Part shown: positions 25,485 through 34,266 of the stretch, in pieces | Layout: every line of letters starts with the position of its first letter | Position numbering within the stretch: the first letter of the stretch is position 1 | Assembly (NCBI GenBank): GCA_963734725.1 | Contig: CAVTIX010000009.1 | Span: 669,979 to 733,978, forward strand | Direction of reading: 5' to 3' | Length of the DNA: 64,000 nt | From: DASXKD01 sp963734725 | GTDB taxonomy: Bacteria; Actinomycetota; Actinomycetes; Streptosporangiales; Streptosporangiaceae | Program-made: the position numbers and the translations under genes | The notes under the pieces: model-generated | Told to the model about the DNA's origin: nothing | Databases searched by the model: none | Seen by the model: only the letters and a program-made list of their open reading frames with translations

Positions 25485-25973
25485 TCAGGGATGGCGCGGC
25501 GCGGCGATCGGGGCGACCACCGCGCCCGCGGCCCGGACCAGGTCCGCAGGCGCCAGCGCGAGTTCCAGGCCGCGCCGGCCCGCGCTGCAGTAGACGGTCG
25601 GGAAACCCAGCGCCGAGGAGTTGACCACGACCGGGATCCGCCTGCGGTGGCCCAGCGGGGAGATCCCGCCGGTCACGTACCCCGTGGCCCGTTCGGCCTG
25701 CGCGGCAGCGGCCATCGATGCCTTCTTCCCGCCCGCCGCCGCGGCCAGCGCCTTCAGGTCAAGCTGGCCCGCCACCGGGACCACGCCGATGGTGAGTTCG
25801 CCGTCCACCTCGGCGACCAGCGTCTTGAAAACCCGTTCCGGCGCGACGCCCAGCGCCTGCGCGGCCTCCGCGCCGTAGGACCCGTGCCTGGGGTCATGCG
25901 GGTAGGCGAGCACCGAGTGAGCGATGCCCAGCTTGCCAAGCAGCGCCGTCGCCGGAGTGCCTCGTCCCGCCAC
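25485..25973 (-). CDS. YbaK/EbsC-type Cys-tRNA(Pro) deacylase
   Basis: 162 residues, usual length. The fold motifs are FKTLVAEVDGELTIGVVPV with the conserved Lys, GGKKASMAAAAQAERATGYV and GGISPLGHRRRIPV, the GG-SP-G loop of YbaK editing proteins, which hydrolyse mischarged Cys-tRNA(Pro). It lies 9 nt downstream of the DedA gene on the same strand. Confidence 0.9.
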   Translation of the reverse strand: MAGRGTPATALLGKLGIAHSVLAYPHDPRHGSYGAEAAQALGVAPERVFKTLVAEVDGELTIGVVPVAGQLDLKALAAAAGGKKASMAAAAQAERATGYVTGGISPLGHRRRIPVVVNSSALGFPTVYCSAGRRGLELALAPADLVRAAGAVVAPIAAPRHP

Positions 25974-25982
25974 GCCGGAACA

Positions 25983-26813
25983 CTATAGGGCGCTCGGTGG
26001 ATCGATACCGTCGCCGCCTGGCCCGGATACAGCCGGCGCGGGCACCACCGGCCCGGGCATCCCGCGCGTGGCCGCGGCCTTCGCGACCCGCCACTCCCGC
26101 CAGGAGCGCCAGGCCTGCGGCGCGATCAGCAGCACCACCAGCACGCAGATGGTCACCAGCGCGTACCGCGAGACCAGCCCGGCCAGGGTGACCCCGGTGC
26201 TGCCGAGCAGGTACCCGCCCAGCGCGACCACCGATACCCAGGCCGCGGAGCCCAGGGTGTCCCAGAGCACGAACGCGAGCAGCGGCAGCCCGGCCCAGCC
26301 GGCCGCGGCGTAGACGGCGGTGGAGGCGCCGCTGGGCAGGAACGCCGCCAGGGCCACCAGCGGGCCCGCCCAGCGCCGCCCGCGGGCTTCGGCGAGCCCG
26401 GCCAGCCGGGCCATCCGGGGGCTGCTGTGGCTGAGCCGTTCCACGATGCGGTGCCCCCAGAGCCTGCCCGCCCACCAGAACACCCAGTCGAATCGCATGA
26501 TCCCGGGCAGCGCGGCGACGACCACCAGGGCGAGTTGCAGCCTGCTGTCCACGTCGGAGAGCGCGCCGGCCGACATGATCGACGAAGTTGAGCCGGTCAG
26601 CAGTTCCAGCAGCACCGGGTGGCTGGCGATCAGCGCCGGCACCAGCGGGATCGTTGCCACCGCGTAGACGCCGCTCACCACGATCGCCAGGGCGCACAGC
26701 ACGTCACTTTTACGGGGCCGCCCGTGCCAGGGCCGCCAGCGGCCCCGGTGCTGCACCGCAGCCGCCTCCCGCGCCGGTTCCGGGCCTGGCCCGGGCGGGC
26801 TGGGAGTGGTCAT
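25983..26813 (-). CDS. DedA/VTT-family membrane protein
   Basis: About 276 residues from ATG 26813 (AGGTG upstream; an ATG 15 codons earlier is possible). Four or five membrane segments are visible (VLCALAIVVSGVYAVATIPL, LALVVVAALPGIM, a GPLVALAAFLPSGASTAVYA re-entrant loop typical of DedA, WVSVVALGGYLLGS, LVTICVLVVLLIA). DedA-family proteins move phospholipids or other lipids across the membrane. Upstream of, and probably co-transcribed with, the YbaK gene. Confidence 0.78.
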   Translation of the reverse strand: MTTPSPPGPGPEPAREAAAVQHRGRWRPWHGRPRKSDVLCALAIVVSGVYAVATIPLVPALIASHPVLLELLTGSTSSIMSAGALSDVDSRLQLALVVVAALPGIMRFDWVFWWAGRLWGHRIVERLSHSSPRMARLAGLAEARGRRWAGPLVALAAFLPSGASTAVYAAAGWAGLPLLAFVLWDTLGSAAWVSVVALGGYLLGSTGVTLAGLVSRYALVTICVLVVLLIAPQAWRSWREWRVAKAAATRGMPGPVVPAPAVSGPGGDGIDPPSAL

Positions 26814-26918
26814 CGGAGCACCTGCCGTTCGGTGACTTGCCCAAAACCTCATTATCACTGGCGGCCCGGGGTTAGCCCAGGCCGCCGCCTGTCAGAGGGG
26901 TCCGGTAGCGTCGCACGC

Positions 26919-27710
26919 ATGGCCACTCTGGTGTCATTTCATGCCCACCCAGACGACGAATGCATCGCCTGCGGCGGGATTATTCGCAAGGCCGCCGAAG
27001 AAGGGCACCGCGTCGTGATCGTCGTGGCCACGCGTGGCGAGCAGGGCGAGGTCCCCGAGGGCTTTCTGGACCAGGGTGAGCAACTGTGGCAACGGCGGGT
27101 CGTCGAAACGCACGCGTCGGCGCAGATACTCGGCGCGCAGCGGGTGGAATTCCTCGGGTACACCGACTCAGGCATGATGGGCGCGCCGGCCAACGAGGCG
27201 CCGGGCTCGTTCTGGACCGCCCCGGTGGACGAGGCCGCGAAGAAGCTCGCCGCGCTCCTGGAGGAAGAGCGCGCTGACGTCCTGACCTGTTATGACGAGC
27301 ACGGCGGGTACGGCCACCCGGATCACATCCAGGTGCACCGGGTGGGCATGCTGGCCGCCGAGCTGGCCGGCACCCGGCGCGTGTTCCAGTCCACGATCAA
27401 CCGCGACCAAATTCTGCGCGGCCGGGAGAAGTTCGCCGACCCGGCCGCCGACTCCGACATAGAGACCCCCGACATCGACGATGAAACGTTCGGCATGCCC
27501 GAGTCGATCATCACCGCGGCGGTGGACGTGACCCCGTACCTGGACCATAAGCGCCGTGCCATGCGGGCGCACGCCAGCCAGATCAGCGAGCAGTCGTTCT
27601 TCCTGGCGATGCCGGACGACGCCTTCGCGTACGGGTTCGGCACCGAGTGGTTCATCCGCGAGGGACAGGGTCCCGGCATCACCGAAACCGACCTCATGGG
27701 GGGCTTGTAG
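26919..27710 (+). CDS. PIG-L/LmbE-family deacetylase (mycothiol-type)
   Basis: 263 residues. The zinc site is AHPDDE near the N-terminus plus the downstream YGHPDHIQVH, the two hallmarks of MshB/Mca-like N-acetyl-sugar deacetylases. In actinomycetes these act in mycothiol synthesis or cleave mycothiol S-conjugates. The ATG at 26919 is chosen by family start (MATLVSFHAHPDDE). A strong hairpin follows at 27790. Confidence 0.88.
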   Translation: MATLVSFHAHPDDECIACGGIIRKAAEEGHRVVIVVATRGEQGEVPEGFLDQGEQLWQRRVVETHASAQILGAQRVEFLGYTDSGMMGAPANEAPGSFWTAPVDEAAKKLAALLEEERADVLTCYDEHGGYGHPDHIQVHRVGMLAAELAGTRRVFQSTINRDQILRGREKFADPAADSDIETPDIDDETFGMPESIITAAVDVTPYLDHKRRAMRAHASQISEQSFFLAMPDDAFAYGFGTEWFIREGQGPGITETDLMGGL

Positions 27711-27789
27711 GCGCGGCGCGCAGCGGCCCGCCCTCGCCTGCTCGTCGGCTGCCGCCGGCTCGCCGGAGGCCCCCGGGCCACTGCGGACG

Positions 27790-27835
27790 TGAATGTGAGC
27801 TTGGTGTTCAAAGAACAACACCAAGCTCACATTCA
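27790..27835. terminator. 19-bp hairpin, bidirectional terminator
   Basis: Perfect 19-bp arms (27790-27808 and 27817-27835) with an 8-nt loop. It is AT-richer than its surroundings. It lies 80 nt after the deacetylase stop on plus and 18 nt after a minus-strand stop at 27853, so it could end both convergent transcripts. Confidence 0.75.
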
Positions 27836-27852
27836 TAGGCATTCGGGACCGG

Positions 27853-28035
27853 TCAGCTGGCCCAGCCGGCCTGAGTGCCGCCGATCCGCTCGGCGACGAT
27901 CTTCTCCCGTGCCGCACCCTCGCGGGCCGGCGGGCGCCTGATGCCCACGGCGCCGGGCCTCGCCGGTTGCCGCAGCAACCTCTGGGTAGGGGCAAAACGA
28001 CCTGCGGGGGCGCCCGCCGTCCGGCCCGCGGTCAC
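27853..28035 (-). CDS. Possible small protein, doubtful
   Basis: A 60-codon frame ending EGAAREKIVAERIGGTQAGW just before the hairpin. The C-terminal half looks protein-like and the terminator position fits, but the N-terminal half is Arg/Pro/Ala-rich without recognisable features. It could be the tail of a degraded gene. Confidence 0.3.
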   Translation of the reverse strand: MTAGRTAGAPAGRFAPTQRLLRQPARPGAVGIRRPPAREGAAREKIVAERIGGTQAGWAS

Positions 28036-28150
28036 GGTCTGGGCCGGTCGGAGGGTTGCCTGGGCGCGGAGTTCTGTCCGCGCCCCAGGTGAGCCTCCGG
28101 ACGGCCTTCCGCCCCGAAGCTAGGCCGCCAGAAGCCGGGCAGCCCCGGAG

Positions 28151-28930
28151 CTAGGCCGGGGCGCGGCGGGCCAGGTAGAGAACCGTGTCCTCGGCGAGCT
28201 GGACCCGGCCGGGCAGGGCCGAGGCGATCCGCCCGAACAACTCGTCGCGCACCCCCGCTTCCAGCACCAGGTACGCCGAATGGGTCGCCAGGTATTCCAG
28301 GTACTGCCGCCGGGTGAGCACCCGTTCCCACCGGTACAGGCACGCCTCCAGGCCGGTGAACACCGCCTGCCCGGCGAGTTCCGTGGCTGGCCAGCGCTGC
28401 AGCAAGCCGTCCTCGGATACCGGGCTCGTGTCCCACGAGATATGCGGGGTCAGCTCCTGGTGCGCCTGCGTGACCTCCTCCTGGACCTCGCCGTCGAGGA
28501 TCCGGTCGAAGTTCCAGAACAGGGCCAGACTGCCGCCGGCGGCGAGCATCGTAGCGGCATGCTCCCAGCGCACCGCCGGGTCCATCCAGTGCCAGGCCTG
28601 CGCGCTGAACAGCAGCCCGCACGGCTGCGCAGGCCGGTACCCCTCGAAACCGCTGACCACCACCGTGACCCCCGGGTACCCGGTGCAGCTCGCGGCGAGG
28701 ATGCCGGCCATGGCCGGGTCGGGTTCCACCGCGGTGATCCGCAGGCCCCGCGCGGCGAACGCCCGGGTGGCCTTGCCCGTGCCGGCGCCCGCCTCCAGCG
28801 CGGTGATCCCGGGGCCTCCGCAGTGCGCCAGCACCGCATCGACCAGCGGCGCGGGATAACCGGGCCGGATCAGGTCGTACTGCTCGGCGGCCAGTCCGAA
28901 CGCCAGCCGGCGCTCCGCGTCCTCTGCCAC
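28151..28930 (-). CDS. Class I SAM-dependent methyltransferase
   Basis: 259 residues. Motif I ALEAGAGTGKATRAFA binds SAM; then ITAVEPDPAMAGIL (acidic residue for the ribose) and LLFSAQAWHWMDPAVRW, a pattern of the Methyltransf_11/25 group acting on small molecules. The start overlaps closely with the preceding aldo-keto relic (4 nt gap), making it the third gene of a P450 / aldo-keto / methyltransferase operon. The substrate is unknown. Confidence 0.88.
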   Translation of the reverse strand: MAEDAERRLAFGLAAEQYDLIRPGYPAPLVDAVLAHCGGPGITALEAGAGTGKATRAFAARGLRITAVEPDPAMAGILAASCTGYPGVTVVVSGFEGYRPAQPCGLLFSAQAWHWMDPAVRWEHAATMLAAGGSLALFWNFDRILDGEVQEEVTQAHQELTPHISWDTSPVSEDGLLQRWPATELAGQAVFTGLEACLYRWERVLTRRQYLEYLATHSAYLVLEAGVRDELFGRIASALPGRVQLAEDTVLYLARRAPA

Positions 28931-28934
28931 GAGA

Positions 28935-29168
28935 TCAGCACCGCGCCCCCGCGACCTGGCCCGCGAGCGTGTCGAGGGCGGCCAGTTCGTCGTCGGTCAG
29001 CGTGATGTCCAGGGCCGCGGTGTCAAGGAAGGTCACACCGAGGTCGAGCGCCCGGTGGATGGTGGCCACCGACTCGTCCCAGCCGGTGTGCCCGTAGGAC
29101 TCGCTCATGCCCATGCCGCCCAGGCCCTGGGCCGAGACGGTCAGTTCTCCCAGCGTCGTTGCCCGCAT
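28935..29168 (-). pseudogene. Aldo/keto reductase, internal in-frame deletion
   Basis: The ATG at 29168 has a good GGGAGG and the first 50 codons are a normal aldo/keto reductase N-terminus (LTVSAQGLGGMGMSESYG ... LGVTFLDTA). The sequence then jumps straight to the C-terminal end of the same family, ALDITLTDDELAALDTLAGQ, and stops. About 230-250 residues including the Tyr/Lys catalytic pair are missing, yet the frame is kept. The product, 77 residues, cannot be catalytic. The junction DTA/ALD suggests a short-homology deletion. Confidence 0.8.
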
Positions 29169-29196
29169 GCGCGCCTCCCTTCCCGTGCCCTCGCGG

Positions 29197-30414
29197 TCAA
29201 ACCCGGGACCAGGCCAGCGGCAGGGACTCGACCCCGTAGATGCCTTCCACGCCGCCGAGTTCCGCGGGCGCGGCCGGGTGCAGGTCCCGCATCCGCGGGG
29301 CGAGGAAGCCGATCGCCTCTTCCAGTTCCGCCCGCGCCAGGTTGGAGCCCAGGCAGAAATGCGGCCCGGCGCCGAAGGTCAGCGGCCGGCCGCCGGGCCC
29401 GGTGGCGATGTCGAACTCCTCACCGGCGCCGAGGGCGCGGTTGGCCCGCTCCGAGCAGATCGCCACGATGCTCCCGGCCGGGAAGACCACGCCGCGGTGC
29501 ACGATCTCGCCGGTGCAGATCCTGGCCGTGAACGGGGTGATCGGCTCGAACCTGAGCACCTCCTCGACCGCGCCGGGCACCCGTCCGGGCTCGCGGGCGA
29601 GCAGGTCCCACTGCGCCGGGTGCTCGGCGAACAGCCGCAGCGCGTGCGAGAGCTGGGCCTGGGTGGTGTCCACTCCCCCGGCGATGACGTTGAGCACCAG
29701 GTTGATGCACTCGTCGTGGGAGAGCTTCTCGCCTTCCTCCTCGGCGGCAAGCAGCGCGCTGATCAGGTCGTCGGACGGCTCGCGGCGGCGCAGCTCCAGC
29801 AACTGCTCCACGTAGTCGTACAGCTCCTCGGTGGCGCGCTCGATCCGCTCCGGCTCGGCGCCGAGCGCCCGGATGTCGAACTGGCGCTGCACCCAGGTGG
29901 ACCAGTCGTGCAGGCGCGGCGCGTCTTGCAGCGGGGCGCCGAGCACCGCGGCGATGGTCAGCGACGGGTACGGCTTGGCGAACGCGGCGACGAACTCGCA
30001 TTCCCCGGCCGGCATGCCCGCCCACAGCCGCTGCGCGAACTCGCGCATGACCGGCCGCCAGCGAGCCGCGGCGCGGGGAGTGAACGCCGGGCCCACCAGC
30101 GCGCGGAGCCTGCGGTGCCGTTCACCGGTCTGGTTCAGGATGTTCGCGTCGATCTGCTCGCGCAGCCGCCCGCCGGTGACACCGAACAGGTCCGCGATCT
30201 CCCGGCCGGGGAAGGCGGTGTCCCTGGCGCGCAGGAAGAACTCCCCAGACTCCTGGTCGAGCACCACCAGCGCCAGCGGTGAGCGGGCCAGCCAGCCCTT
30301 CCGGCGTACCTCGGCGAGCCGCTGGTGGTACAGCTCGCCGACCAGGCCGGGCTCGTTGTAGTCGAAGAACGGCAGGTCCAGGTCGTTGACCGAGGGCAGC
30401 GCCTGCTCCGTCAT
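29197..30414 (-). CDS. Cytochrome P450
   Basis: 405 residues. I-helix AGGVDTTQAQ (about residues 238-247), K-helix EEVLRFEP, heme loop FGAGPHFCLGSN near 345-356 with the axial Cys. It differs clearly from the P450 at 16616 (different N-terminus and I-helix), so it is a separate family. It is first in an operon with the aldo/keto relic and methyltransferase, which suggests a tailoring role on one small molecule. No redox partner gene is adjacent. Confidence 0.93.
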   Translation of the reverse strand: MTEQALPSVNDLDLPFFDYNEPGLVGELYHQRLAEVRRKGWLARSPLALVVLDQESGEFFLRARDTAFPGREIADLFGVTGGRLREQIDANILNQTGERHRRLRALVGPAFTPRAAARWRPVMREFAQRLWAGMPAGECEFVAAFAKPYPSLTIAAVLGAPLQDAPRLHDWSTWVQRQFDIRALGAEPERIERATEELYDYVEQLLELRRREPSDDLISALLAAEEEGEKLSHDECINLVLNVIAGGVDTTQAQLSHALRLFAEHPAQWDLLAREPGRVPGAVEEVLRFEPITPFTARICTGEIVHRGVVFPAGSIVAICSERANRALGAGEEFDIATGPGGRPLTFGAGPHFCLGSNLARAELEEAIGFLAPRMRDLHPAAPAELGGVEGIYGVESLPLAWSRV

Positions 30415-30583
30415 TTCTTGGCCTCCCTCGAGGGCGCTTCGCTGGCTTCGGGTGGCACGGGGGTCCGGGGGCTTGCCGCCGGGCTAGCAGAGTCTCGCCG
30501 CCGGGAAGCCGCAGCGCGGAGCGTTGCGGCGTTCGGCCCGGCGGCTGGGGCGTGACACAGCCCCCTGGTTGACAAAGTGTGCC

Positions 30584-30961
30584 TCATTCGTGCCCGTGGC
30601 TGGTGTTGACCACGCAGAACCTGTTGCCTTCGGGATCGGCGAGGACGATGAAGTCCGGGTCGTCGGGGTACAGGTCCCAGTCGACGCGCTCGGCGCCGAT
30701 CGAGACCAGCCGCTGCACCTCGGCGTCCTGCTCGGCGGCATCAGCCGCGTACAGGTCCAGGTGCACGCGCGGGTGGCTTCCGGCTTGGGTCCCGGTGCGC
30801 TGCAGCCCGATGCCGGTGCCCAGCCCGCCCGCCGGGGTCAGCGAGCTCCAGTCCGCGCCGACCCCGCCTTCGCGCAGCTCATAGCCCAGCGCGCGGGTCC
30901 AGAAGCCGACCGCCCGCCCCATGTCCGTCGCGCCTAGCACCACCATTCCGATGCTCACCAT
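30584..30961 (-). CDS. VOC-family (glyoxalase/bleomycin-resistance fold) protein
   Basis: 125 residues. Two beta-alpha-beta-beta-beta repeats: VLGATDMGRAVGFWTRALGY ... HPRVHLDLYA and VQRLVSIGAERVDWDLYPDD ... FIVLADPEGNRFCVVN. The HPRVHLDLY and DPEGNRFC segments carry likely metal ligands. Family members isomerise, cleave or bind small molecules; the substrate is unknown. ATG 30961 gives the family start. Confidence 0.88.
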   Translation of the reverse strand: MVSIGMVVLGATDMGRAVGFWTRALGYELREGGVGADWSSLTPAGGLGTGIGLQRTGTQAGSHPRVHLDLYAADAAEQDAEVQRLVSIGAERVDWDLYPDDPDFIVLADPEGNRFCVVNTSHGHE

Positions 30962-31131
30962 GGACCCGATCCTGGCAACCCCCGCCGTCGCGCGCAAAAC
31001 GGAGCGCCCGCCACCGTGCGCCCGGCAGCGCGGGCGTCGGCTACGGCGGCACGAGGGCTGGGGTGATTGCCGATGGCGCCCATGCGGAGCGCGGACGCAC
31101 GGTCCCGGGCGCCAGCGTTTTGCCGGGAAAA

Positions 31132-31767
31132 TCAGGCGGGGAGGAAGGTGAACAGCGGGCCGTGCGGCAGCCCGGCCTGCGGGGCGGCGGCCAGGCGGCC
31201 GACGCCGACACCGGTCAGCGCCTCGGTGTCCGGCGTGTCGAAGGCCACCTCCTCGAACCCGCTCGCGCGGAACCACTCGCGGATCCGCGGCGTCAGGTCG
31301 GGCGCCCGGCGGTGCCGGGTCCAGATGACCGTCGCCCGCGCCGCGCAGAGGGCCGGCGCCGCCTGCGCGGTCCGCTGGATGTCGTCCTCGCTCACGTTGC
31401 CGAAGATCCCGCACAGCAGCAGCACGTCGGCCGGCAGCGCGTCGGCGTAGCTGGCCACCCGGCTCGCGTCCGCCGCCCGCACCTCCACCTGGGAGAGCCC
31501 CGCCCCGGCGGCGCCCTGGCGAGCCAGCGCCGCGTTGTGCGGGTCGGACTCGACCAGCACCGCGGACACCTCCCGGGCCCGGGGGTGCTCCGGCAGCACG
31601 CCCAGCACGTCGAGGCCCTGCCCGGCGCACAGGCTGACCAGCCGCACCGGTCCCGCGGGCGCCCGGTCCAGGGCACGGGACAGATGCCCGCGGACCAGCC
31701 GCAGCCGCGTGCTGAGCGAGGACGACGGGTCGTCGTAAGCCGCGTGCCAGGCCACCCAGTCCTTCAC
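31132..31767 (-). CDS. SAM-dependent methyltransferase-like protein
   Basis: 211 residues. VRLVSLCAGQGLDVLGVLPE is motif I, followed by SAVLVESDPHNAALAR, VEVRAADASRVASYA and DVLLLCGIFGNVSEDDIQRT. The last segment, LCGIFGNV, is common in class I methyltransferase-fold proteins of actinomycetes annotated only as such. GTG start, 9 nt after the flavodoxin-like gene. Confidence 0.78.
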   Translation of the reverse strand: MKDWVAWHAAYDDPSSSLSTRLRLVRGHLSRALDRAPAGPVRLVSLCAGQGLDVLGVLPEHPRAREVSAVLVESDPHNAALARQGAAGAGLSQVEVRAADASRVASYADALPADVLLLCGIFGNVSEDDIQRTAQAAPALCAARATVIWTRHRRAPDLTPRIREWFRASGFEEVAFDTPDTEALTGVGVGRLAAAPQAGLPHGPLFTFLPA

Positions 31768-31776
31768 CGGCGGCGC

Positions 31777-32511
31777 CTACCGGTAGTCGGGGTTGTCGAA
31801 GTCGAACCGGCAGCCCGCTTCCCATTCCGAGCGCTGGTTGCCGTGCGCGGGGATGCCGCCCGCCTCTTTGACGATGCGCGCGAGGTGCAGCAGGTTCCAG
31901 GTCATGAACGTGGTGTTGCGGTTGGTGAAGTCGTTCTCCGGGCCGCCGGAGCCCGGGTCGAGGTAGGAGGGCCCGGGGCCCGCCGCGCCGATCCACCCCG
32001 CGTCGGCCTGCGGCGGGATGACGTACCCCAGGTGCTGCAGGCTGTACAGGACGTTCATCGCGCAGTGCTTGACGCCGTCCTCGTTGCCGGTGATCAGGCA
32101 ACCGCCGACCCGGCCGTAGTAGGCGTACTGCCCCGCCTCGTTGAGCAGATGCGAGCACGAGTACAGCCGCTCGATCACCTGCTTCATCACCGAACTGTTG
32201 TCGCCCAGCCAGATCGGCCCGGCGAGCACCAGGATGTCCGAGGCAAGCACCTGCTGGTAGATCTGCGGCCACGCGTCGGCGGCCCAGCCGTGCTCGGTCA
32301 TGTCCGGCCAGACTCCGGTGGCGATGTCGTGGTCCACGGCGCGCAGCACGTCCACCGCGACACCGTGGTTGGCCATGATCGCGGTGCTCCGCTCGATGAG
32401 CCCCTGCGTGTGGCTGCGCTCCGGCGACCGCTTCAAGGTGCAGTTGATGAACAGCGCCCGCAGGTTGTCGAACCGCCACGGCAGCGCGCCGTTCTCCCCC
32501 GGCTCGGTCAT
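31777..32511 (-). CDS. Flavodoxin-fold NAD(P)H reductase
   Basis: 244 residues. FINCTLKRSPERSHTQGLIE is the FMN phosphate loop of NADPH-dependent FMN reductases and flavodoxin-like quinone reductases; ILVLAGPIWLGDNSSVMKQV and GGCLITGNEDGVKHCAMNVL complete the FMN site. It probably reduces flavin, quinone or a metal-bound substrate in the cytosol. First gene of a pair with the methyltransferase-like gene. Confidence 0.87.
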   Translation of the reverse strand: MTEPGENGALPWRFDNLRALFINCTLKRSPERSHTQGLIERSTAIMANHGVAVDVLRAVDHDIATGVWPDMTEHGWAADAWPQIYQQVLASDILVLAGPIWLGDNSSVMKQVIERLYSCSHLLNEAGQYAYYGRVGGCLITGNEDGVKHCAMNVLYSLQHLGYVIPPQADAGWIGAAGPGPSYLDPGSGGPENDFTNRNTTFMTWNLLHLARIVKEAGGIPAHGNQRSEWEAGCRFDFDNPDYR

Positions 32512-32606
32512 CGCCAGTCCCCCTCATTTCAGGCGCAACGAATGTCCGGGCTCACCCTAGTCCGGGCCGCTGGCGGTGTGCCGGGCAACCCGCCCTCATG
32601 ATCACC

Positions 32607-32640
32607 GGCGATCACCCCGCGGAAATGCGGGGTGATCGCC
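32607..32640 (-). terminator. Terminator of the MFS gene
   Basis: Perfect 14-bp stem GGCGATCACCCCGC / GCGGGGTGATCGCC with a 6-nt loop, 22 nt beyond the MFS stop codon. It lies between two co-directional minus genes and so separates their transcripts. Confidence 0.8.
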
Positions 32641-32662
32641 CGTGGCAATCGGGGCCGGAGCG

Positions 32663-34147
32663 TCACCCGGTGACCGGCAGCGCGTCAGCGGGCTGCGGCG
32701 CCGCGCGCCGGGCGGCGGCGGGCGGCTGCGCCTGGCCGGGCCTGCGCCGGCCGACCGCGATCGCGGTGGCCGCGCCCAGCACCGACAGGCCCGCCGCGAC
32801 CGCCAGCCCCGGGCGGAACCCGGCGGCCACCTGCTCCGGGGCGCCCAGGCGCCCGGTCGCGGTGAAGACCGCGGTGACCACGGCGACGCCGAACACGCCG
32901 CCGAACCGCTGCAGGGTGTTGTTCACCCCGGAGGCCTTGCCCATGTCTGCGGGCGGGACGGCGCTCAGCGCCGCGGTCGGCGTGGCGGGCAGCGCCATCG
33001 AAATGCCCACCCCGGCGATGACGAACGGCAGGATCAGCGAGGTGTAGTTCACCGTGGCGGTCGCGATCAGGGCAATCCAGGCGAACCCGGCCGCTTGCAG
33101 CACCAGCCCGAAGAACATCAGCGGGCGGGGCCCGGTCCGGTCGGCCAGCCGGCCGGCCAGCGGCGCCACCAGGATCGGGGTGGCCGTCCAGGGCAGGAAC
33201 CGCAGCCCGGCGCCCAGCGGGTCGAAACCAAGGCCGAGCTGGAAGTACTGCGCGGCCAGGAAGGCCGCGGAGAACAGCGCCGCCGACTGGAGGAACCCGG
33301 TCGCGTTAGCGGCGGTGAAGGCGCGGATCCGCAGCAGCGACCCTGGCAGCATCGGTTCCGGCGCGCGCCGCTCCCACGCGGCGAAACCCGCCAGCGCGGC
33401 CGCCCCGAGGGCGAATGCCGCGACGACTTCCGCGCTGGTCCAGCCGGCCTCGCCGGCGCGCACCAGGCCCCAGAGGATGCCGCCGGCGCCGCCGGTCACC
33501 AGCACCACCCCCGGTATGTCGAGCCTGGTGGCGGGCCCGCGGCTCTCCGGGAGCCGGATCATCGAGCCCACCGCGGCGGCCAGCCCGATGGGCACGTTCA
33601 CCCAGAAGATCCAGTGCCAGCTCAGGCCCTGCACCACGGCGCCGCCGACCATCGGCCCGGCGGCGACGGCCAGCCCGGCGATGCCGCCCCAGATGCCGAC
33701 GATGGCGCCGCGGCGCTCGGCCGGCCAGGCCGCGGTCAGGATGGTCAGGCTCAGCGGCGTGACGATCGCCGCGCCGACGCCCTGCGCCGCGCGCGCCGCG
33801 ATCAGGGTCCCGGCGCCCGGCGCCAGCGCGCAGGCGGCCGAAGCCGCGGTGAAGATCAGCAAGCCCGCGACGTAGACCCGGCGCCGCCCGAGCCGGTCGC
33901 CCAGGGCCGCCGCGGTGATGATCCCGGCCGCGAACGACAGGGTGTAGGCGTTGACGGTCCACTCCAGCGTGGACACGCTGCCGCCGAGATCACGGTGGAC
34001 GGCGGGCAGCGCGGTGATCACCACCAGGGCGTCCAGCGCGACCATGAAGAATGCGGCCGAGGTGAGCACCAGGGCCCACTGCCGCGACGGTCCGGGCCGG
34101 GATAGCTGCCGTGCTTGCCGGTGGCCGGCAGGCCAGGTGAGTCCCAT
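32663..34147 (-). CDS. MFS multidrug exporter (DHA2, 14-TM type)
   Basis: About 494 residues from ATG 34147 (GGAGGGATC upstream; an upstream ATG lacks a ribosome site). The N-terminal TM1 MVALDALVVITALPAVHRDL holds the DHA2 motif D1 LDxTVVNVAL-like element, and GDRLGRRRVYVAGLL is motif A. About 14 hydrophobic segments are visible. Such exporters use the proton gradient to remove drugs or self-made compounds. No TetR-type repressor is adjacent. Confidence 0.9.
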   Translation of the reverse strand: MGLTWPAGHRQARQLSRPGPSRQWALVLTSAAFFMVALDALVVITALPAVHRDLGGSVSTLEWTVNAYTLSFAAGIITAAALGDRLGRRRVYVAGLLIFTAASAACALAPGAGTLIAARAAQGVGAAIVTPLSLTILTAAWPAERRGAIVGIWGGIAGLAVAAGPMVGGAVVQGLSWHWIFWVNVPIGLAAAVGSMIRLPESRGPATRLDIPGVVLVTGGAGGILWGLVRAGEAGWTSAEVVAAFALGAAALAGFAAWERRAPEPMLPGSLLRIRAFTAANATGFLQSAALFSAAFLAAQYFQLGLGFDPLGAGLRFLPWTATPILVAPLAGRLADRTGPRPLMFFGLVLQAAGFAWIALIATATVNYTSLILPFVIAGVGISMALPATPTAALSAVPPADMGKASGVNNTLQRFGGVFGVAVVTAVFTATGRLGAPEQVAAGFRPGLAVAAGLSVLGAATAIAVGRRRPGQAQPPAAARRAAPQPADALPVTG

Positions 34148-34266
34148 GTCGATCCCTCCGGGGAACGGGCGGCGGCGCCGGTGGCGCCTGGCGACCGCCC
34201 GGCTCACCTGTCCTACGGAGCGGGGGGCACGGATTTCGACAGCCCGCCCGGAGTTTTTCGCCGGTT

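Larger units (their letters stand above)
27711..28150. other. Mostly non-coding interval between the deacetylase and methyltransferase genes
   Basis: 440 nt holding a strong hairpin (27790-27835) and one doubtful small minus-strand gene (27853-28035). The remainder shows short imperfect repeats of the type aGCTAGGCCG near 28120-28155 and nothing else that I recognise. Confidence 0.4.

Noticed and set aside
16616..30414. Natural-product gene cluster
   Set aside because: Two P450s and some methyltransferases are present, but no PKS, NRPS, terpene or RiPP core enzyme was found.
30584..32527. Long minus-strand frame covering the VOC, methyltransferase and flavodoxin genes
   Set aside because: Composition is that of a shifted reading of high-GC genes; only its last 125 codons (the VOC protein) are homologous to a family.
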